Assembly (NCBI GenBank): GCA_038396625.1
Contig: CP121688.1
Location: 1,550,001-1,614,000, forward strand
Reading direction: 5' to 3'
Origin: G038396625 sp038396625
GTDB taxonomy: Bacteria > Bacillota > Clostridia > Peptostreptococcales > Thermotaleaceae
Length of the DNA: 64,000 nt
Shown here piece by piece: positions 8,312 through 17,826 of the stretch (position 1 is the first letter of the stretch; every line of letters starts with the position of its first letter). The translations under genes and the position numbers were made by a program. The notes under the pieces were generated by a model that saw only the letters and a program-made list of their open reading frames with translations, searched no databases and was not told where the DNA came from.

Positions 8312-10690
8312 ATGAACGAAAGGACAATAAGAGTATTAGAATTTGAAAAAATAAAAGACATGCTTCTAAAAGAAACAGAATCAAGCTTAGGCAAGACATT
8401 AGCTACAAAAGTACAACCTTCGATCGATTATCATGAAATTGTAACATGGCAGCAAGAGACACATGAAGCAACTACTGTGATAATACAAAGAGGAAATATC
8501 CCTTTAGGAGGGATCCATGATTTATCCTATCATTTAAAGCGAGCAACTATTGGGTCGTATCTTTATCCTGCTCAACTATTAGAAGTATCGGATACATTAA
8601 GAGCTGCAAGAAGACTAAAAGGTTTTATGAAAGAAACAAGAGAGGGTCAAAGCAATTATCCTATGATTGAGGCGTATATGCAAAATCTGCAGACATTTAA
8701 ATTTATTGAAGATCGCATCAACGAATGTATTGTGGGGGAAGATGAAATATCAGACAATGCAAGTCTTGCATTAAGAGGTATCCGAAGAAGTATGGAATCT
8801 AAAAACGCTTCAATCCGAAATCGACTGAACAGCATCATATCCTCCAGCCAAAATCAAAAGTTTCTTCAAGATGCAATTATTACGATACGCCAAGACCGAT
8901 ATGTTGTACCAGTAAAACAAGAATATCGTAGCAATATACCGGGTCTTGTACATGACCAATCTGCCAGTGGAGCCACACTGTTTATTGAACCAATGGCTAT
9001 CGTAGAACTCAACAATGAACTAAAAGAGTTAAAGCTAAAAGAGAAAGCTGAGATTGAAAGAATTCTTGCAGAATTAACAGAAATGGTAGGGGAAAATGCA
9101 GATGTCATTGGGTCCAATCAAAATATATTGGCTCAATTAGACTTTATATTTGCCAAGGGTAAGCTAGCTGTGAAAATGCGCGCTGTAGAGCCAGAGATGA
9201 ATAAGGATGGATATATCAGAATAAAAAATGGGAGACATCCCTTGCTAAATGCAAAAGCTGTTGTGCCTACCAATATATGGATTGGAGATGAATTTAGAAC
9301 ATTAGTGATTACTGGTCCAAATACAGGGGGAAAAACCGTAACTTTAAAAACAGTAGGTTTATTGACTTTAATGGCGCAGGTGGGCTTACACGTTCCTGCT
9401 GATTATGGTACGAAACTGTCTGTTTTTGAACAAATATTTGCAGATATTGGAGATGAACAAAGTATAGAGCAAAGTTTAAGTACATTTTCATCTCATATGA
9501 CCAATATTGTAGAGATATTAGATAAAATTCAAGGGAATGCACTAGTGCTGTTAGATGAATTAGGTGCGGGAACGGACCCTACAGAAGGAGCTGCACTAGC
9601 CATAGCCATTTTAGATCATTTGTATAATATGGATATACGAACAATTGCTACAACACATTATACAGAACTAAAGCAATATGCGCTTACCACCAAGGGCGTA
9701 CAAAATGCTTCGGTAGAATTTGATGTAGAAACGCTCAGCCCCACCTATCGATTATTGATTGGGGTTCCAGGAAAATCAAATGCCTTTGAAATATCTAAAA
9801 GGCTAGGTTTAAGTGAATATATCGTAGATAAATCAAAACGATTGATTTCAAAAGAAGATATTGCTTTTGAAGATATTCTGACAACCATTGAGAAGGATCG
9901 ACGAAAAGCAGAAGAAGAAAGAGATGAAGCTGTAAGATTAAAGTTAATGGTACAGCAACAAAAAAATGAATATGAAAGAAAAAATGAAAAATTAGATATA
10001 CAAAGAGAAAAAATATTGAGAGAAGCACGGGAAGAAGCAAAAAAAATATTAAGAATTGCCAAGGAGGATGCAGATCAAACCATTAGAGAATTAAGAGAAT
10101 TAGCTAAGGAACAAGAAGAAAAAGAACGCAATAGAAAAATTGAAGAGGCGCGAAAAAGGCTGAAAAATCAATTGGATGAGATGGGAGATACCCTATCCTT
10201 GCATATGAATACGGCAGTCAATACAAAACCACCAAAGCGATTGAAAATTGGGGATACAGTGATGATTTTAAGCCTCAATCAAAAGGGAAATGTTTTATCA
10301 ATACCTGATGAAAATGGTGACTTAACAGTACAAGTAGGGATTATGAAAGTAAATGTGAACATTGAAAATTTAAGATACGATAAAGAAGAAAGAGAAAACA
10401 TAAAAAAAACAGGTACAGGAAAAATCGTGAAAGCAAAGGCACAGAGTGTAAAAAACTCCATAGACTTAAGGGGTCAGACCTTGGAAGAAGCCATGATAGA
10501 TACAGATAAATATTTGGACGATGCATATATTGCTGGACTTGAAGAAGTCACGATTATTCACGGAAAAGGCACAGGAGTGCTTCGTGAGGGGATTAAGCAG
10601 CTATTGAAGAAACACAAACATGTAAAATCTTTTAGAGATGGCACTTATGGAGAAGGTGGAACTGGGGTAACGATGGTTGCATTAAAATAG
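8312..10690 (+). CDS. mutS2: MutS2 ATPase/endonuclease (ribosome collision factor)
   Basis: MutS2 is a MutS paralogue without the mismatch-recognition domains. In Bacillus it splits collided ribosomes; other work describes suppression of recombination. The 792-residue length is typical. An N-terminal clamp and coiled coil lead to the ATPase with Walker A 'TGPNTGGKTVTLKT' (about residues 330-345), Walker B 'ALVLLDELGAGTDPTEGAAL' and the 'ATTHYTELK' loop. A long coiled coil (about 515-630) and a KOW-like part follow. The C-terminal Smr nuclease domain contains 'SIDLRGQTLEEA' and 'IIHGKGTGVLREG'. AAGGAG precedes the ATG. Likely in one operon with zapA and the U32 gene. Confidence 0.95.
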   Translation: MNERTIRVLEFEKIKDMLLKETESSLGKTLATKVQPSIDYHEIVTWQQETHEATTVIIQRGNIPLGGIHDLSYHLKRATIGSYLYPAQLLEVSDTLRAARRLKGFMKETREGQSNYPMIEAYMQNLQTFKFIEDRINECIVGEDEISDNASLALRGIRRSMESKNASIRNRLNSIISSSQNQKFLQDAIITIRQDRYVVPVKQEYRSNIPGLVHDQSASGATLFIEPMAIVELNNELKELKLKEKAEIERILAELTEMVGENADVIGSNQNILAQLDFIFAKGKLAVKMRAVEPEMNKDGYIRIKNGRHPLLNAKAVVPTNIWIGDEFRTLVITGPNTGGKTVTLKTVGLLTLMAQVGLHVPADYGTKLSVFEQIFADIGDEQSIEQSLSTFSSHMTNIVEILDKIQGNALVLLDELGAGTDPTEGAALAIAILDHLYNMDIRTIATTHYTELKQYALTTKGVQNASVEFDVETLSPTYRLLIGVPGKSNAFEISKRLGLSEYIVDKSKRLISKEDIAFEDILTTIEKDRRKAEEERDEAVRLKLMVQQQKNEYERKNEKLDIQREKILREAREEAKKILRIAKEDADQTIRELRELAKEQEEKERNRKIEEARKRLKNQLDEMGDTLSLHMNTAVNTKPPKRLKIGDTVMILSLNQKGNVLSIPDENGDLTVQVGIMKVNVNIENLRYDKEERENIKKTGTGKIVKAKAQSVKNSIDLRGQTLEEAMIDTDKYLDDAYIAGLEEVTIIHGKGTGVLREGIKQLLKKHKHVKSFRDGTYGEGGTGVTMVALK

Positions 10691-10704
10691 AGGGAGGAAA
10701 AAGA

Positions 10705-11049
10705 ATGCTTGGTATTTTAGGAGGATTTGTGTTGCTATTGGTATCTTTTTATATATTATACCTTGGCTCTACAGTAGAAAGCACCTTGTTAACCATAGGT
10801 GGCGTAGTGATAGGCTGTATATCTGCTGTGGTTATTTTGATCTGTAGGATGAAGTGCAATATGAATTTATTAGAGATTTATAAGGCAGCCTTAAGAGAGC
10901 TAAAAAAGAACCCTCAGGATTCAGCTTTAAGAGAAAAAGCATATCAAGCAGGAGTGGACTACTATAAAGATAGGAGGGATAATCGGAAACTATTGCCTTA
11001 TGATGAACATCGAATCCAGCAGGATATTTTAAGGGTTACAAAAAAATAA
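10705..11049 (+). CDS. Small membrane protein, function unknown
   Basis: I do not recognise a family. The 114-residue product has two adjacent hydrophobic segments (about 2-20 and 24-46), then a charged cytoplasmic tail rich in K, R, D and E with possible helical-repeat character ('LLEIYKAALRELKKNPQDSALREKAYQAG'). GAGGGAGG sits well before the ATG, and the gene starts 14 bp after mutS2, so it is probably co-transcribed with it. The strong ribosome binding site and tight spacing argue that the gene is real. Confidence 0.75.
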   Translation: MLGILGGFVLLLVSFYILYLGSTVESTLLTIGGVVIGCISAVVILICRMKCNMNLLEIYKAALRELKKNPQDSALREKAYQAGVDYYKDRRDNRKLLPYDEHRIQQDILRVTKK

Positions 11050-11085
11050 GGGTAAGATGAATGTAAGAAAATGAGGGGATCAACA

Positions 11086-11544
11086 ATGATATTAATTAGT
11101 GCTTGTTTAGCAGGTGTACATTGTAGGTATGATGGAGGTAATAATGAAACAAAAGAAATGGTAAGATGGGTTCAAAAAGGAAAGGCTATTTTGGCTTGTC
11201 CAGAGCAGTTAGGAGGCTTATCTACTCCAAGGCTTCCCTGTGAAATCGTTGATGGAGATGGAGGAGATGTACTGTGTAATAAAGCAATGGTTATCAATAA
11301 AGAGGGACAAGACCAAACGAGATACTTTATAAAAGGCGCTGAAGAAACTCTAAGAATTGCCAAATTATATGGTGTGAAAACTGCCATTCTAAAAGCTAGG
11401 AGCCCATCTTGTGGCAGTGGGTGCATATATGATGGAAGTTTTTCTGGTGGAAAGAAGAAGGGGGACGGAATTACTGCAGCAATTTTAAAACAAAATGGTA
11501 TAAAAGTGTTAGATGAAGAGAATTTTAGGGAATATATAAAGTAA
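11086..11544 (+). CDS. DUF523 family protein (TudS-like)
   Basis: DUF523 proteins include the thiouracil desulfurase TudS, which uses a cysteine-bound [4Fe-4S] cluster. The expected cysteines are visible: 'ISACLAGVHCRYDGG' at the N-terminus, 'ACPEQLGG' near residue 37 and 'ARSPSCGSG' near residue 108. The 152 residues fit a single-domain member. I chose the ATG at 11086, 7 bases after GAGGGG; an in-frame ATG at 11071 lies before that site. The substrate here is unknown; sulfur removal from thiolated nucleobases is an inference from the family. Confidence 0.85.
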   Translation: MILISACLAGVHCRYDGGNNETKEMVRWVQKGKAILACPEQLGGLSTPRLPCEIVDGDGGDVLCNKAMVINKEGQDQTRYFIKGAEETLRIAKLYGVKTAILKARSPSCGSGCIYDGSFSGGKKKGDGITAAILKQNGIKVLDEENFREYIK

Positions 11545-11582
11545 TAAAGGAAAGTAGAAGTTTATAAAGGGGGAACTTGGTG

Positions 11583-12173
11583 ATGAAAAAAAAGATGATC
11601 ATATTACTTTGCTTTGTAATGGTATTTAGTGTTTTTATAGTGGGCTGTAGTAAAGCAGACAAAGAGATAAATAATGATACAGATACGGTAAATACAGATG
11701 TAGAGAATAATGGGCAAGATGATGAAAAAAATTTAGAAGAAAAAGAAATAGACTATGTTTTATATTTAAGACATAAGGACAAGCCTTTTTTATTTGATGA
11801 GGCTTATAGTATAAAAGAGAAAGATGAAAAACTGCAGAATGTCAGCATGGAAGAGTTTATTGTAAAAGAATTAATTGCCCTAGAAGGATATGGAGAATAT
11901 GTCAATCCAGTTCCTAAGAAAACCAAATTATTATCCGTAACAAAAGATAATGGAACTGTGATTGTAAATCTTTCAAAGGATTTTGTAGAGGGGCAAAAAG
12001 GAACTAGCAATGATACATTGCTAGCCCTTGCAACGATTGTTAATTCTCTTACGATCATGCCTGATAATGAACAAGTACAGTTTATGATTGACGGAAAGAT
12101 TGTCTATGAGGTGAATGGTATTGATATAAGTAAACCTATGGAATACATCCAAGGATTCTATCCAGATAAATAA
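11583..12173 (+). CDS. GerMN domain lipoprotein
   Basis: The start MKKKMIILLCFVMVFSVF leads to a lipobox (IVGC) with the modified cysteine at residue 22, so the protein should be anchored on the outer face of the membrane. An acidic N/D/E linker follows. The remaining ~130 residues match the GerMN (sporulation/germination) domain, with 'YLRHKDKPFLFDEAY', 'LIALEGYGEYVNPVPKKTKLLSV', 'VIVNLSKDFVEGQKGTS' and 'VQFMIDGKIVYEVNGIDISKPM'. GGGGG lies upstream. TTG and GTG codons at 11577 and 11580 are possible alternative starts. GerM in Bacillus helps hold the mother cell-forespore channel, but family members also occur outside sporulation. Confidence 0.87.
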   Translation: MKKKMIILLCFVMVFSVFIVGCSKADKEINNDTDTVNTDVENNGQDDEKNLEEKEIDYVLYLRHKDKPFLFDEAYSIKEKDEKLQNVSMEEFIVKELIALEGYGEYVNPVPKKTKLLSVTKDNGTVIVNLSKDFVEGQKGTSNDTLLALATIVNSLTIMPDNEQVQFMIDGKIVYEVNGIDISKPMEYIQGFYPDK

Positions 12174-12212
12174 AAAATTCCCGTGTTGCGATAGCAATGC
12201 GGGAATTTTTTG
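12173..12212. terminator. Bidirectional terminator between convergent genes
   Basis: AAAAATTCCCGTGTTGC pairs with GCAATGCGGGAATTTTT, with one non-canonical position, around a GATA loop. There are A- and T-runs on both sides, so it serves the GerMN gene and the convergent rhomboid gene. Confidence 0.92.
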
Positions 12213-12215
12213 TTA

Positions 12216-13646
12216 TTATTCATTTTGGATATCTCTTAAAAGATTTTTTGACATTGTATCATCTGGATCTAAAATTAATGCTTGTTCAAGCAAATCAATT
12301 GCACGGGTAGAATGGCCTTCTTTGTAATGGATATAAGCCAAATAGAAATAAAAATGGGATATATTCGCATTCTTTTTTAATCCTTTTTCAAATTGTATCT
12401 GGGCATCTTTTATATCTTCAGCTTCAAGATACAAAAGTCCTTTATGAAGATGATATTCCCAAGATTGCTGATGGATATGGACCCCTGTAAAGAGTAAGAC
12501 CATGATGATGATCATTATTGAGAGCTGCATGATGATACGCTTCCCTTGAAGTATTTTCTCGTCCTTTAGTCCTAACGACCAGCTAGCAAGGTACCCACCA
12601 ATCAATCCCCCAATATGTGCGAAATTATCAATATTAGAATTTGTTAGACCAAAAACAATGTTGATCAGTAGTAAAGTAATTAAATTCATGCCATAGCGAG
12701 CAGAAAAAATGGTTGGACGGCGCATGCCAAAATACAAATAAGCACCCATGAGGCCGAATATTGCACCGGAGGCACCTGCAGATACGGCACTGCTAAATAA
12801 AAAGCTTCCTAAACTTCCAAAGATACCTGCTATGAGATAAATGATAGTGAACTTTTTCCAACCGTAAATGGTCTCAACATCTTTTCCAAGCATTTTTAAT
12901 GCATAGGTATTAAACAATAGATGAATCAAGCCAATATGAATAAACATATTGCTGATAAGTCTATAGTACTGACCAGCAGCAATTAATGGGTTGTATTTTG
13001 CTCCAAAGGCAATCAAATCATAAATACTTGTAGTGTTGCCTTTGATAGACATATAGATAAAAACAAAGATATTAATGCATAAAATTAATTTGGTCATATA
13101 GTTTTTGTTGTTTTCAAGATAATAGCCCTTACGGTGTCTTGTGTTCTGTTCTATTTCTATAAGATCCATAGAGGTAAATTCCTCATTTTCCATTGTATTG
13201 ATAGAGGTATGAATAAAATGTTGGATATGCTGTTTATCTTCAAAATTTGAAAAAATAGACTGCGTAGTTAAGGTAGGAAGATGGACGAAAATAAGATGAA
13301 TGTTTATTCCTTTCTTTGTTAACCAGTCAAATAACTCCTGTAAATCATTGGATGCATCAATTAACGAATGATTTTCAACAACAATGATTTTATAGAAAGA
13401 TATTTTTTTAAATTTATGTTTATCTTGTATCTCTCGATATTGATTGTAGATTAGACTTTTTTTGTAAGTGGTGGATGCTTCAAAAAAATGATCTCCGTTG
13501 ACAAAATCGAGGAAATAATCATAAAACCAGATAGATTTATGCAACATAATATCAAAGATTTCATGTGCTGGTTTATGAGGATACAAAAAGAATTCTTTTT
13601 CTTCAATGACATGTTTCATTAATCTTGCAATATTCATTACATTCAC
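12216..13646 (-). CDS. Rhomboid family intramembrane serine protease with C-terminal TPR
   Basis: Layout resembles Bacillus GluP/YqgP: an N-terminal cytoplasmic domain of about 180 residues, six or seven membrane helices, and C-terminal tetratricopeptide repeats (about 405-476). The catalytic serine is in 'GASGAIFGLMGAYLYFG' and the histidine in 'NFAHIGGLIGGYLASW'; 'HIGLIHLLFNTYAL' carries the conserved early histidines. The protease should cut membrane proteins within the bilayer; its substrate is unknown. I chose GTG at 13646 because GGAGG lies 8 bases upstream. The frame stays open to 13718, so a longer form cannot be excluded. Confidence 0.9.
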   Translation of the reverse strand: MNVMNIARLMKHVIEEKEFFLYPHKPAHEIFDIMLHKSIWFYDYFLDFVNGDHFFEASTTYKKSLIYNQYREIQDKHKFKKISFYKIIVVENHSLIDASNDLQELFDWLTKKGINIHLIFVHLPTLTTQSIFSNFEDKQHIQHFIHTSINTMENEEFTSMDLIEIEQNTRHRKGYYLENNKNYMTKLILCINIFVFIYMSIKGNTTSIYDLIAFGAKYNPLIAAGQYYRLISNMFIHIGLIHLLFNTYALKMLGKDVETIYGWKKFTIIYLIAGIFGSLGSFLFSSAVSAGASGAIFGLMGAYLYFGMRRPTIFSARYGMNLITLLLINIVFGLTNSNIDNFAHIGGLIGGYLASWSLGLKDEKILQGKRIIMQLSIMIIIMVLLFTGVHIHQQSWEYHLHKGLLYLEAEDIKDAQIQFEKGLKKNANISHFYFYLAYIHYKEGHSTRAIDLLEQALILDPDDTMSKNLLRDIQNE

Positions 13647-13864
13647 AGGAATTTCCTCCATATGCATAGGTGAATTGGTTAATAACCATTTGGTTTTTAC
13701 GAATGGATGTACACACACTATTTTAAAGAAATAGCTATAAGATAAAAGCCAGCCTTTATAGGCAAGGTTATAGTATCATTTTATCATAAAAAAACAAATT
13801 CATAAATTCAATGATAAAAATACTTGATTTCGATAAAAATATATGGTACATTATTAGACAAAAT

Positions 13865-14103
13865 GAAGATGGTTGTTGATGATGAGGAAAGTAGGTTTTG
13901 GGATGTATGATAGCGAGTCGGAGTTGGTGAAAGTCCGATATACTACCAAGATTGAAACGTACCTCGGAGATTTTTGCTGAAAAAAGTAGGCAGGACGAGG
14001 TCCCTACGTTATAAGGGAATAAAGTGGATACCTTGTGTATCAATAAGAGTGGTAACACGGGAAAAACTCTCGTCTCTTAATTTAGAGATGGGGGTTTTAT
14101 TTT
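13865..14103 (+). promoter_or_regulatory. T-box riboswitch of argS, specifier probably CGT
   Basis: The conserved core AGAGTGGTAACACGG is at 14046-14060. A competing terminator (CTCTCGTCTCT pairing with AGAGATGGGGGTTTT, then T-rich) lies at 14067-14100. The AGTA element of stem I is near 13890, and the opposing GAAA strand is followed by CGT at 13958-13960. CGT is an arginine codon in the specifier position, which agrees with the downstream argS. Uncharged tRNA-Arg binding should turn transcription on. Confidence 0.92.
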
Positions 14104-14130
14104 TTTATTTAAGATAAGGAGGAAATAAGC

Positions 14131-15831
14131 ATGATTGATTTCAAAGGAGAAATCGCCAGTATTCTTTCTACAAAAGTAGAAAATTTAGACAAAAATGAAA
14201 TTCTTGAGATGATAGAGATGCCACCAAATCCTCAGATGGGAGACTTTGCTTTTCCATGTTTTAAGCTAGCAAAAGTATTAAGAAAGGCGCCCAACATAAT
14301 TGCAAAGGAAATTGCAGAATCAATACAGGAAAATACCCTTTTTGAAAAGGTTGAAGATATGGCAGCCTATGTAAATTTTTTTATCAATAAAGCTGTTTTT
14401 GCCAAAACAGTAGTAGAGGAAGTGTTAAGTCAGAAAGAAACATTTGGTGCTTCAAATATAGGGAAAGGAAAAAAAGTTATTGTTGAATTTTCATCCCCTA
14501 ATATAGCAAAACCATTTCATATTGGCCATATTCGAAGTACAGTTATTGGAAATGCAATATACAAGATTCATGAATTTTTAGGATATAATACAGTGACGAT
14601 CAATCATCTAGGAGATTATGGGACTCAGTTTGGAAAATTGATTGTAGCTTACAAAAACTGGGGAGATGCACAAGCGGTTGAGGCAGACCCTATTCCGACG
14701 CTATTAAAACTGTATATCAAATTTCATGAGGAAGCAGAGCAAAATCCTGAGTTAGAAGATGAGAGTAGAATGTGGTTTAAAAAATTAGAAAATGGAGATG
14801 AAGAAGCACTAAAGTTGTGGCAATGGTTTAGAGATGTGAGCTTAAAAGAATTTAATAGGGTTTATAATATGTTAAATATTTCCTTTGATTCTTATGCTGG
14901 AGAAAGCTTCTACTCAGATAAAATGCCTAGAGTATTGAAAATGATGGAAGAAAAGAATCTGCTTACAGAATCAAAACAAGCAGAGATCGTTGATTTAGAA
15001 CCATATGGGATGCCACCTGCTCTTATAAGAAAAAGCGATGGATCAACATTATATATTACAAGGGATATTACTGCTGCAATTTATAGAAAAGAGCATTATG
15101 ATTTTTACAAAAACATTTATGTCGTAGCATCCCAACAGAACTTACATTTCCAACAGTGGATAAAAATTGTTGAGCTAATGGGTTATGAGTGGGCTAATGA
15201 TTGTATTCATGTACCTTTTGGTCTTGTAAGTCTTGAAGAAGGAACGATGTCTACGAGAAAAGGTAGGGTTGTATTCTTAGAAGATGTGCTCAATAAGGCA
15301 GTTGAAAAAACAAAAGAAATTATTCAACAAAAAAACCCAAATCAAGAGGGAATCGATGAAATTGCAAAACAGGTAGGCATTGGTGCTGTGGTATTTCAAG
15401 AGTTATCTAATAATCGTATAAAGGACTATACATTTTCATGGGATAGAACATTAAACTTTGATGGAGAAACAGGTCCCTATGTGCAATATACTCATGCTAG
15501 GGCTTGCAGTATATTAAGAAAGGCGACGGTTGCATTAGATCAGGATATAGACTATAGCTTATTGCCAAATGAAGACGCAATGAATTTAATAAGATTGATC
15601 CAACAGTTTCCTGTAATTGTAAAAGAGGCTGCAAGAAAATATGAACCGTCTATTGTAACGAGGTACATTGTAAATATAGCTCAAGCTTTCAATAAATTCT
15701 ACCATGATACCCAAATCATTATAGAAGATAAGGATTTACAAAAAGCACGATTGGCTCTTGTATATGCTGCAAAACAAACTATTGAAAATGGGTTAGGATT
15801 GCTGGGCATTGCTGCACCAGAAAGAATGTAA
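14131..15831 (+). CDS. argS: Arginyl-tRNA synthetase
   Basis: Class I synthetase that charges tRNA-Arg. Its 566 residues are usual for the Firmicutes form. It has an N-terminal Add-1 domain (about 1-95), then the Rossmann core with 'SSPNIAKPFHIGHIRSTVIG' (the HIGH motif). The KMSKS-like loop is 'MSTRKGRVVFLED', and the C-terminal DALR anticodon-binding domain contains 'GPYVQYTHARACSILRKA'. GGAGG precedes the ATG. A T-box immediately upstream controls it. A radical SAM gene starts 18 bp after the stop and may share the transcript. Confidence 0.97.
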   Translation: MIDFKGEIASILSTKVENLDKNEILEMIEMPPNPQMGDFAFPCFKLAKVLRKAPNIIAKEIAESIQENTLFEKVEDMAAYVNFFINKAVFAKTVVEEVLSQKETFGASNIGKGKKVIVEFSSPNIAKPFHIGHIRSTVIGNAIYKIHEFLGYNTVTINHLGDYGTQFGKLIVAYKNWGDAQAVEADPIPTLLKLYIKFHEEAEQNPELEDESRMWFKKLENGDEEALKLWQWFRDVSLKEFNRVYNMLNISFDSYAGESFYSDKMPRVLKMMEEKNLLTESKQAEIVDLEPYGMPPALIRKSDGSTLYITRDITAAIYRKEHYDFYKNIYVVASQQNLHFQQWIKIVELMGYEWANDCIHVPFGLVSLEEGTMSTRKGRVVFLEDVLNKAVEKTKEIIQQKNPNQEGIDEIAKQVGIGAVVFQELSNNRIKDYTFSWDRTLNFDGETGPYVQYTHARACSILRKATVALDQDIDYSLLPNEDAMNLIRLIQQFPVIVKEAARKYEPSIVTRYIVNIAQAFNKFYHDTQIIIEDKDLQKARLALVYAAKQTIENGLGLLGIAAPERM

Positions 15832-15849
15832 GGATTGGGGGAAGGAAAT

Positions 15850-16719
15850 ATGAGATATGAAGGAAGTGTATATAGACCTCCTAGCGAGGCATATAGCTTA
15901 ATTATTCAAGCCACCATAGGGTGTTCACATAATGAATGTACTTTCTGTAGTATGTATAAAGATAAAAAATTTAGAATCCGAAAGCTTGAAGAAGTAGAAA
16001 AAGATTTGGAGATCGCTAGAGGACACTATAAGAGAGTAAAACGCATTTTCTTAGCAGATGGCAATGCATTGGCACTTAAAACAGAAGATTTAAAAAAGAT
16101 ACTGATAAAAATTCAGTCATTATTTCCAGAATGTGAGCGTGTAGGTATATATAGTGCACCTAAAGATATACTCAGAAAAAGTGTGGAAGAATTATCACAA
16201 CTGCATAAGTTAGGCTTAGGCATTGCCTATTTAGGGGTGGAATCTGGAAGTGATGAAATTCTAAAAGCTATCAAAAAAGGTGTGACAGCAGAAGAAATGA
16301 TCAAAGCAGGTCAGCATTTGATGAAATCAGGAATTCAGCTATCGATTACCTTGATTTCTGGATTAGGAGGAAAGAAAAAATGGTTGGAGCATGCGAGAGA
16401 ATCTGCTAAAGTCATCAATGCAATCAATCCTAATTATTTAGGCTTGTTGACCTTATTGATTCAACCAGGGACAGAAATGTATGAAGCTGTGGAAAATGGC
16501 AGCTTCGAATTATTAAGTCCAAAAGAAGTAATTATGGAAACGAAAGAATTGATTGAAAACTTGAGTGTGCAGGATTGTATTTTTAGAAGTAATCATGCTT
16601 CAAACTATGTAGCCTTAGCGGGTACGCTACCCGAAGATAAACAAGCATTACTCCAGCAGTTATATGAGATGATGGATGATCCTTATGATGTGAAAGAGGA
16701 AATTTTTAGAAGATTGTAA
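15850..16719 (+). CDS. Radical SAM protein
   Basis: An S-adenosylmethionine radical enzyme of unknown substrate. The cluster motif near residue 25 reads GCSHNECTFCSMYKD, that is Cys-x4-Cys-x2-Cys, with one more residue in the first gap than the usual Cys-x3. This variant is known in a family of clostridial radical SAM proteins. 'GLGIAYLGVESGSDEIL' and 'SITLISGLGGKKKW' fit the TIM-barrel core. I chose the ATG at 15850 with GGAAGG just before it; a TTG at 15835 is also in frame. Close behind argS, so probably in the same operon. Confidence 0.85.
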   Translation: MRYEGSVYRPPSEAYSLIIQATIGCSHNECTFCSMYKDKKFRIRKLEEVEKDLEIARGHYKRVKRIFLADGNALALKTEDLKKILIKIQSLFPECERVGIYSAPKDILRKSVEELSQLHKLGLGIAYLGVESGSDEILKAIKKGVTAEEMIKAGQHLMKSGIQLSITLISGLGGKKKWLEHARESAKVINAINPNYLGLLTLLIQPGTEMYEAVENGSFELLSPKEVIMETKELIENLSVQDCIFRSNHASNYVALAGTLPEDKQALLQQLYEMMDDPYDVKEEIFRRL

Positions 16720-16753
16720 GAAAAAAGTTTTTAAAACTTATATGTTTACAATA

Positions 16754-16795
16754 AATAATCACAGCCTTTTTGTTCTAATGCTGTGATTATTTTAT
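16754..16795. terminator. Bidirectional terminator
   Basis: AATAATCACAGC and GCTGTGATTATT form a perfect 12-bp stem followed by TTTATT. It lies between the radical SAM gene and the convergent small gene. Confidence 0.88.
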
Positions 16796-16849
16796 TACAA
16801 TGAAATTTTAATCATAAATATAAAGTATTGTAATAGGGGTATGAGGATG

Positions 16850-17044
16850 CTATTTTTCTAAATAAACAAGAAAGTCTTCTTCAGTCGTTTCAGCAAGAGC
16901 GCATAATTGCTTGAGAATACTGTCTTTTAATGAGATAAAAGCATTAATATGGGTATTTTCTCCTGTATATTCAAGGGCCTTAAGTATCATCAACATATCT
17001 TTCTTAGAAATTTCTTGGATTGATATTCGGTCAAAGTTTTCCAT
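16850..17044 (-). CDS. Small hypothetical protein
   Basis: This 64-residue product is unrecognised: MENFDRISIQEISKKDMLM, then a helical region ending DFLVYLEK. It has no membrane segment or cysteine cluster. AAAGGTGG lies 5 bases before the ATG at 17044, which supports translation and argues against the longer in-frame start at 17119. The predicted all-helical fold would fit a small regulatory or adaptor protein, but nothing in the sequence proves it. Confidence 0.65.
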   Translation of the reverse strand: MENFDRISIQEISKKDMLMILKALEYTGENTHINAFISLKDSILKQLCALAETTEEDFLVYLEK

Positions 17045-17161
17045 AAGTACCACCTTTCCTATTTGAATGATAATCGACATGCTATTTATAATTCGATAAA
17101 AATCTCCTAAAACCTTCAAAGTATGATAAAAATAAATATCTTTTTACAATTCCTTCAAATA

Positions 17162-17199
17162 AAAGAATGAGAAAATGTTTATCATTTTCTCATTCTTTA
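17162..17199 (-). terminator. Terminator overlapping a stop codon
   Basis: AAAGAATGAGAAAATG and CATTTTCTCATTCTTT are perfect inverted repeats around a TTTAT loop. On the minus strand the hairpin overlaps the last codons of the 172-codon frame and is followed by a short T-run. Confidence 0.8.
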
Positions 17200-17681
17200 A
17201 AACTAGCAGGTTCTGTTTTATAATACACTCGCTTACTTCGATTTTTAATTGAAAAGATCTCATGGGCTAATTTTTCAACATCTGTTTTTAATAACGCAAT
17301 ATCTTCTTTAGAAATATTGTAATACAAATATAAGTCTTCAAAAGATCGCATAATTTTTGTCAAATCTTGATCTATACCTACAAAGGCATTAAAGTTTTTA
17401 CTATGCACGGCATTCATAAACTGATCAATATCTGTTTTAATGGTTTCGATAACGTTTTCCTCAACCTTGTACTCACCAATGACTAATGGGTAAGGTTTAA
17501 TTCGTTCAAGCAGATAAGTTTTATTGGTGTGAAGATGGTAAATATATTCGATATGAAGAGGGTGTTGATGATATTTGACAAAAAACATAATGCCTTCCAT
17601 ATCAATAACCTCAGCACCAATTTTTCTTAATTCCTCTACACAAAATTCATGTCTTAGCAGTCGAGATGAAAAAATGGCCAT
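17190..17681 (-). CDS. Hypothetical protein
   Basis: I do not recognise the 163-residue product. The N-terminal half (MAIFSSRLLRHEFCVEELRKIG ... 'IEYIYHLHTNKTYLLERIKPYPL') looks like an alpha/beta domain. The second half is helical ('IETIKTDIDQFMNAVHSKNF', 'KTDVEKLAHEIFSIKNR'). No signal peptide or membrane helix is visible. AAGGAGG sits 8 bases before the ATG at 17681, so that start is preferred over 17708. It is a single-gene unit with its own terminator. Confidence 0.72.
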   Translation of the reverse strand: MAIFSSRLLRHEFCVEELRKIGAEVIDMEGIMFFVKYHQHPLHIEYIYHLHTNKTYLLERIKPYPLVIGEYKVEENVIETIKTDIDQFMNAVHSKNFNAFVGIDQDLTKIMRSFEDLYLYYNISKEDIALLKTDVEKLAHEIFSIKNRSKRVYYKTEPASFKE

Positions 17682-17826
17682 AAAAATCGCCTCCTTATCC
17701 TCTTTCATATATTATATCATAGGATCATGAAAAATAATCCAATAACAACAAGATGTGTGAAATATTTCATGAAATGAATGACAATTTACAAACATTTTTC
17801 ATAAATTATAAACAAGAGGTGATTTT

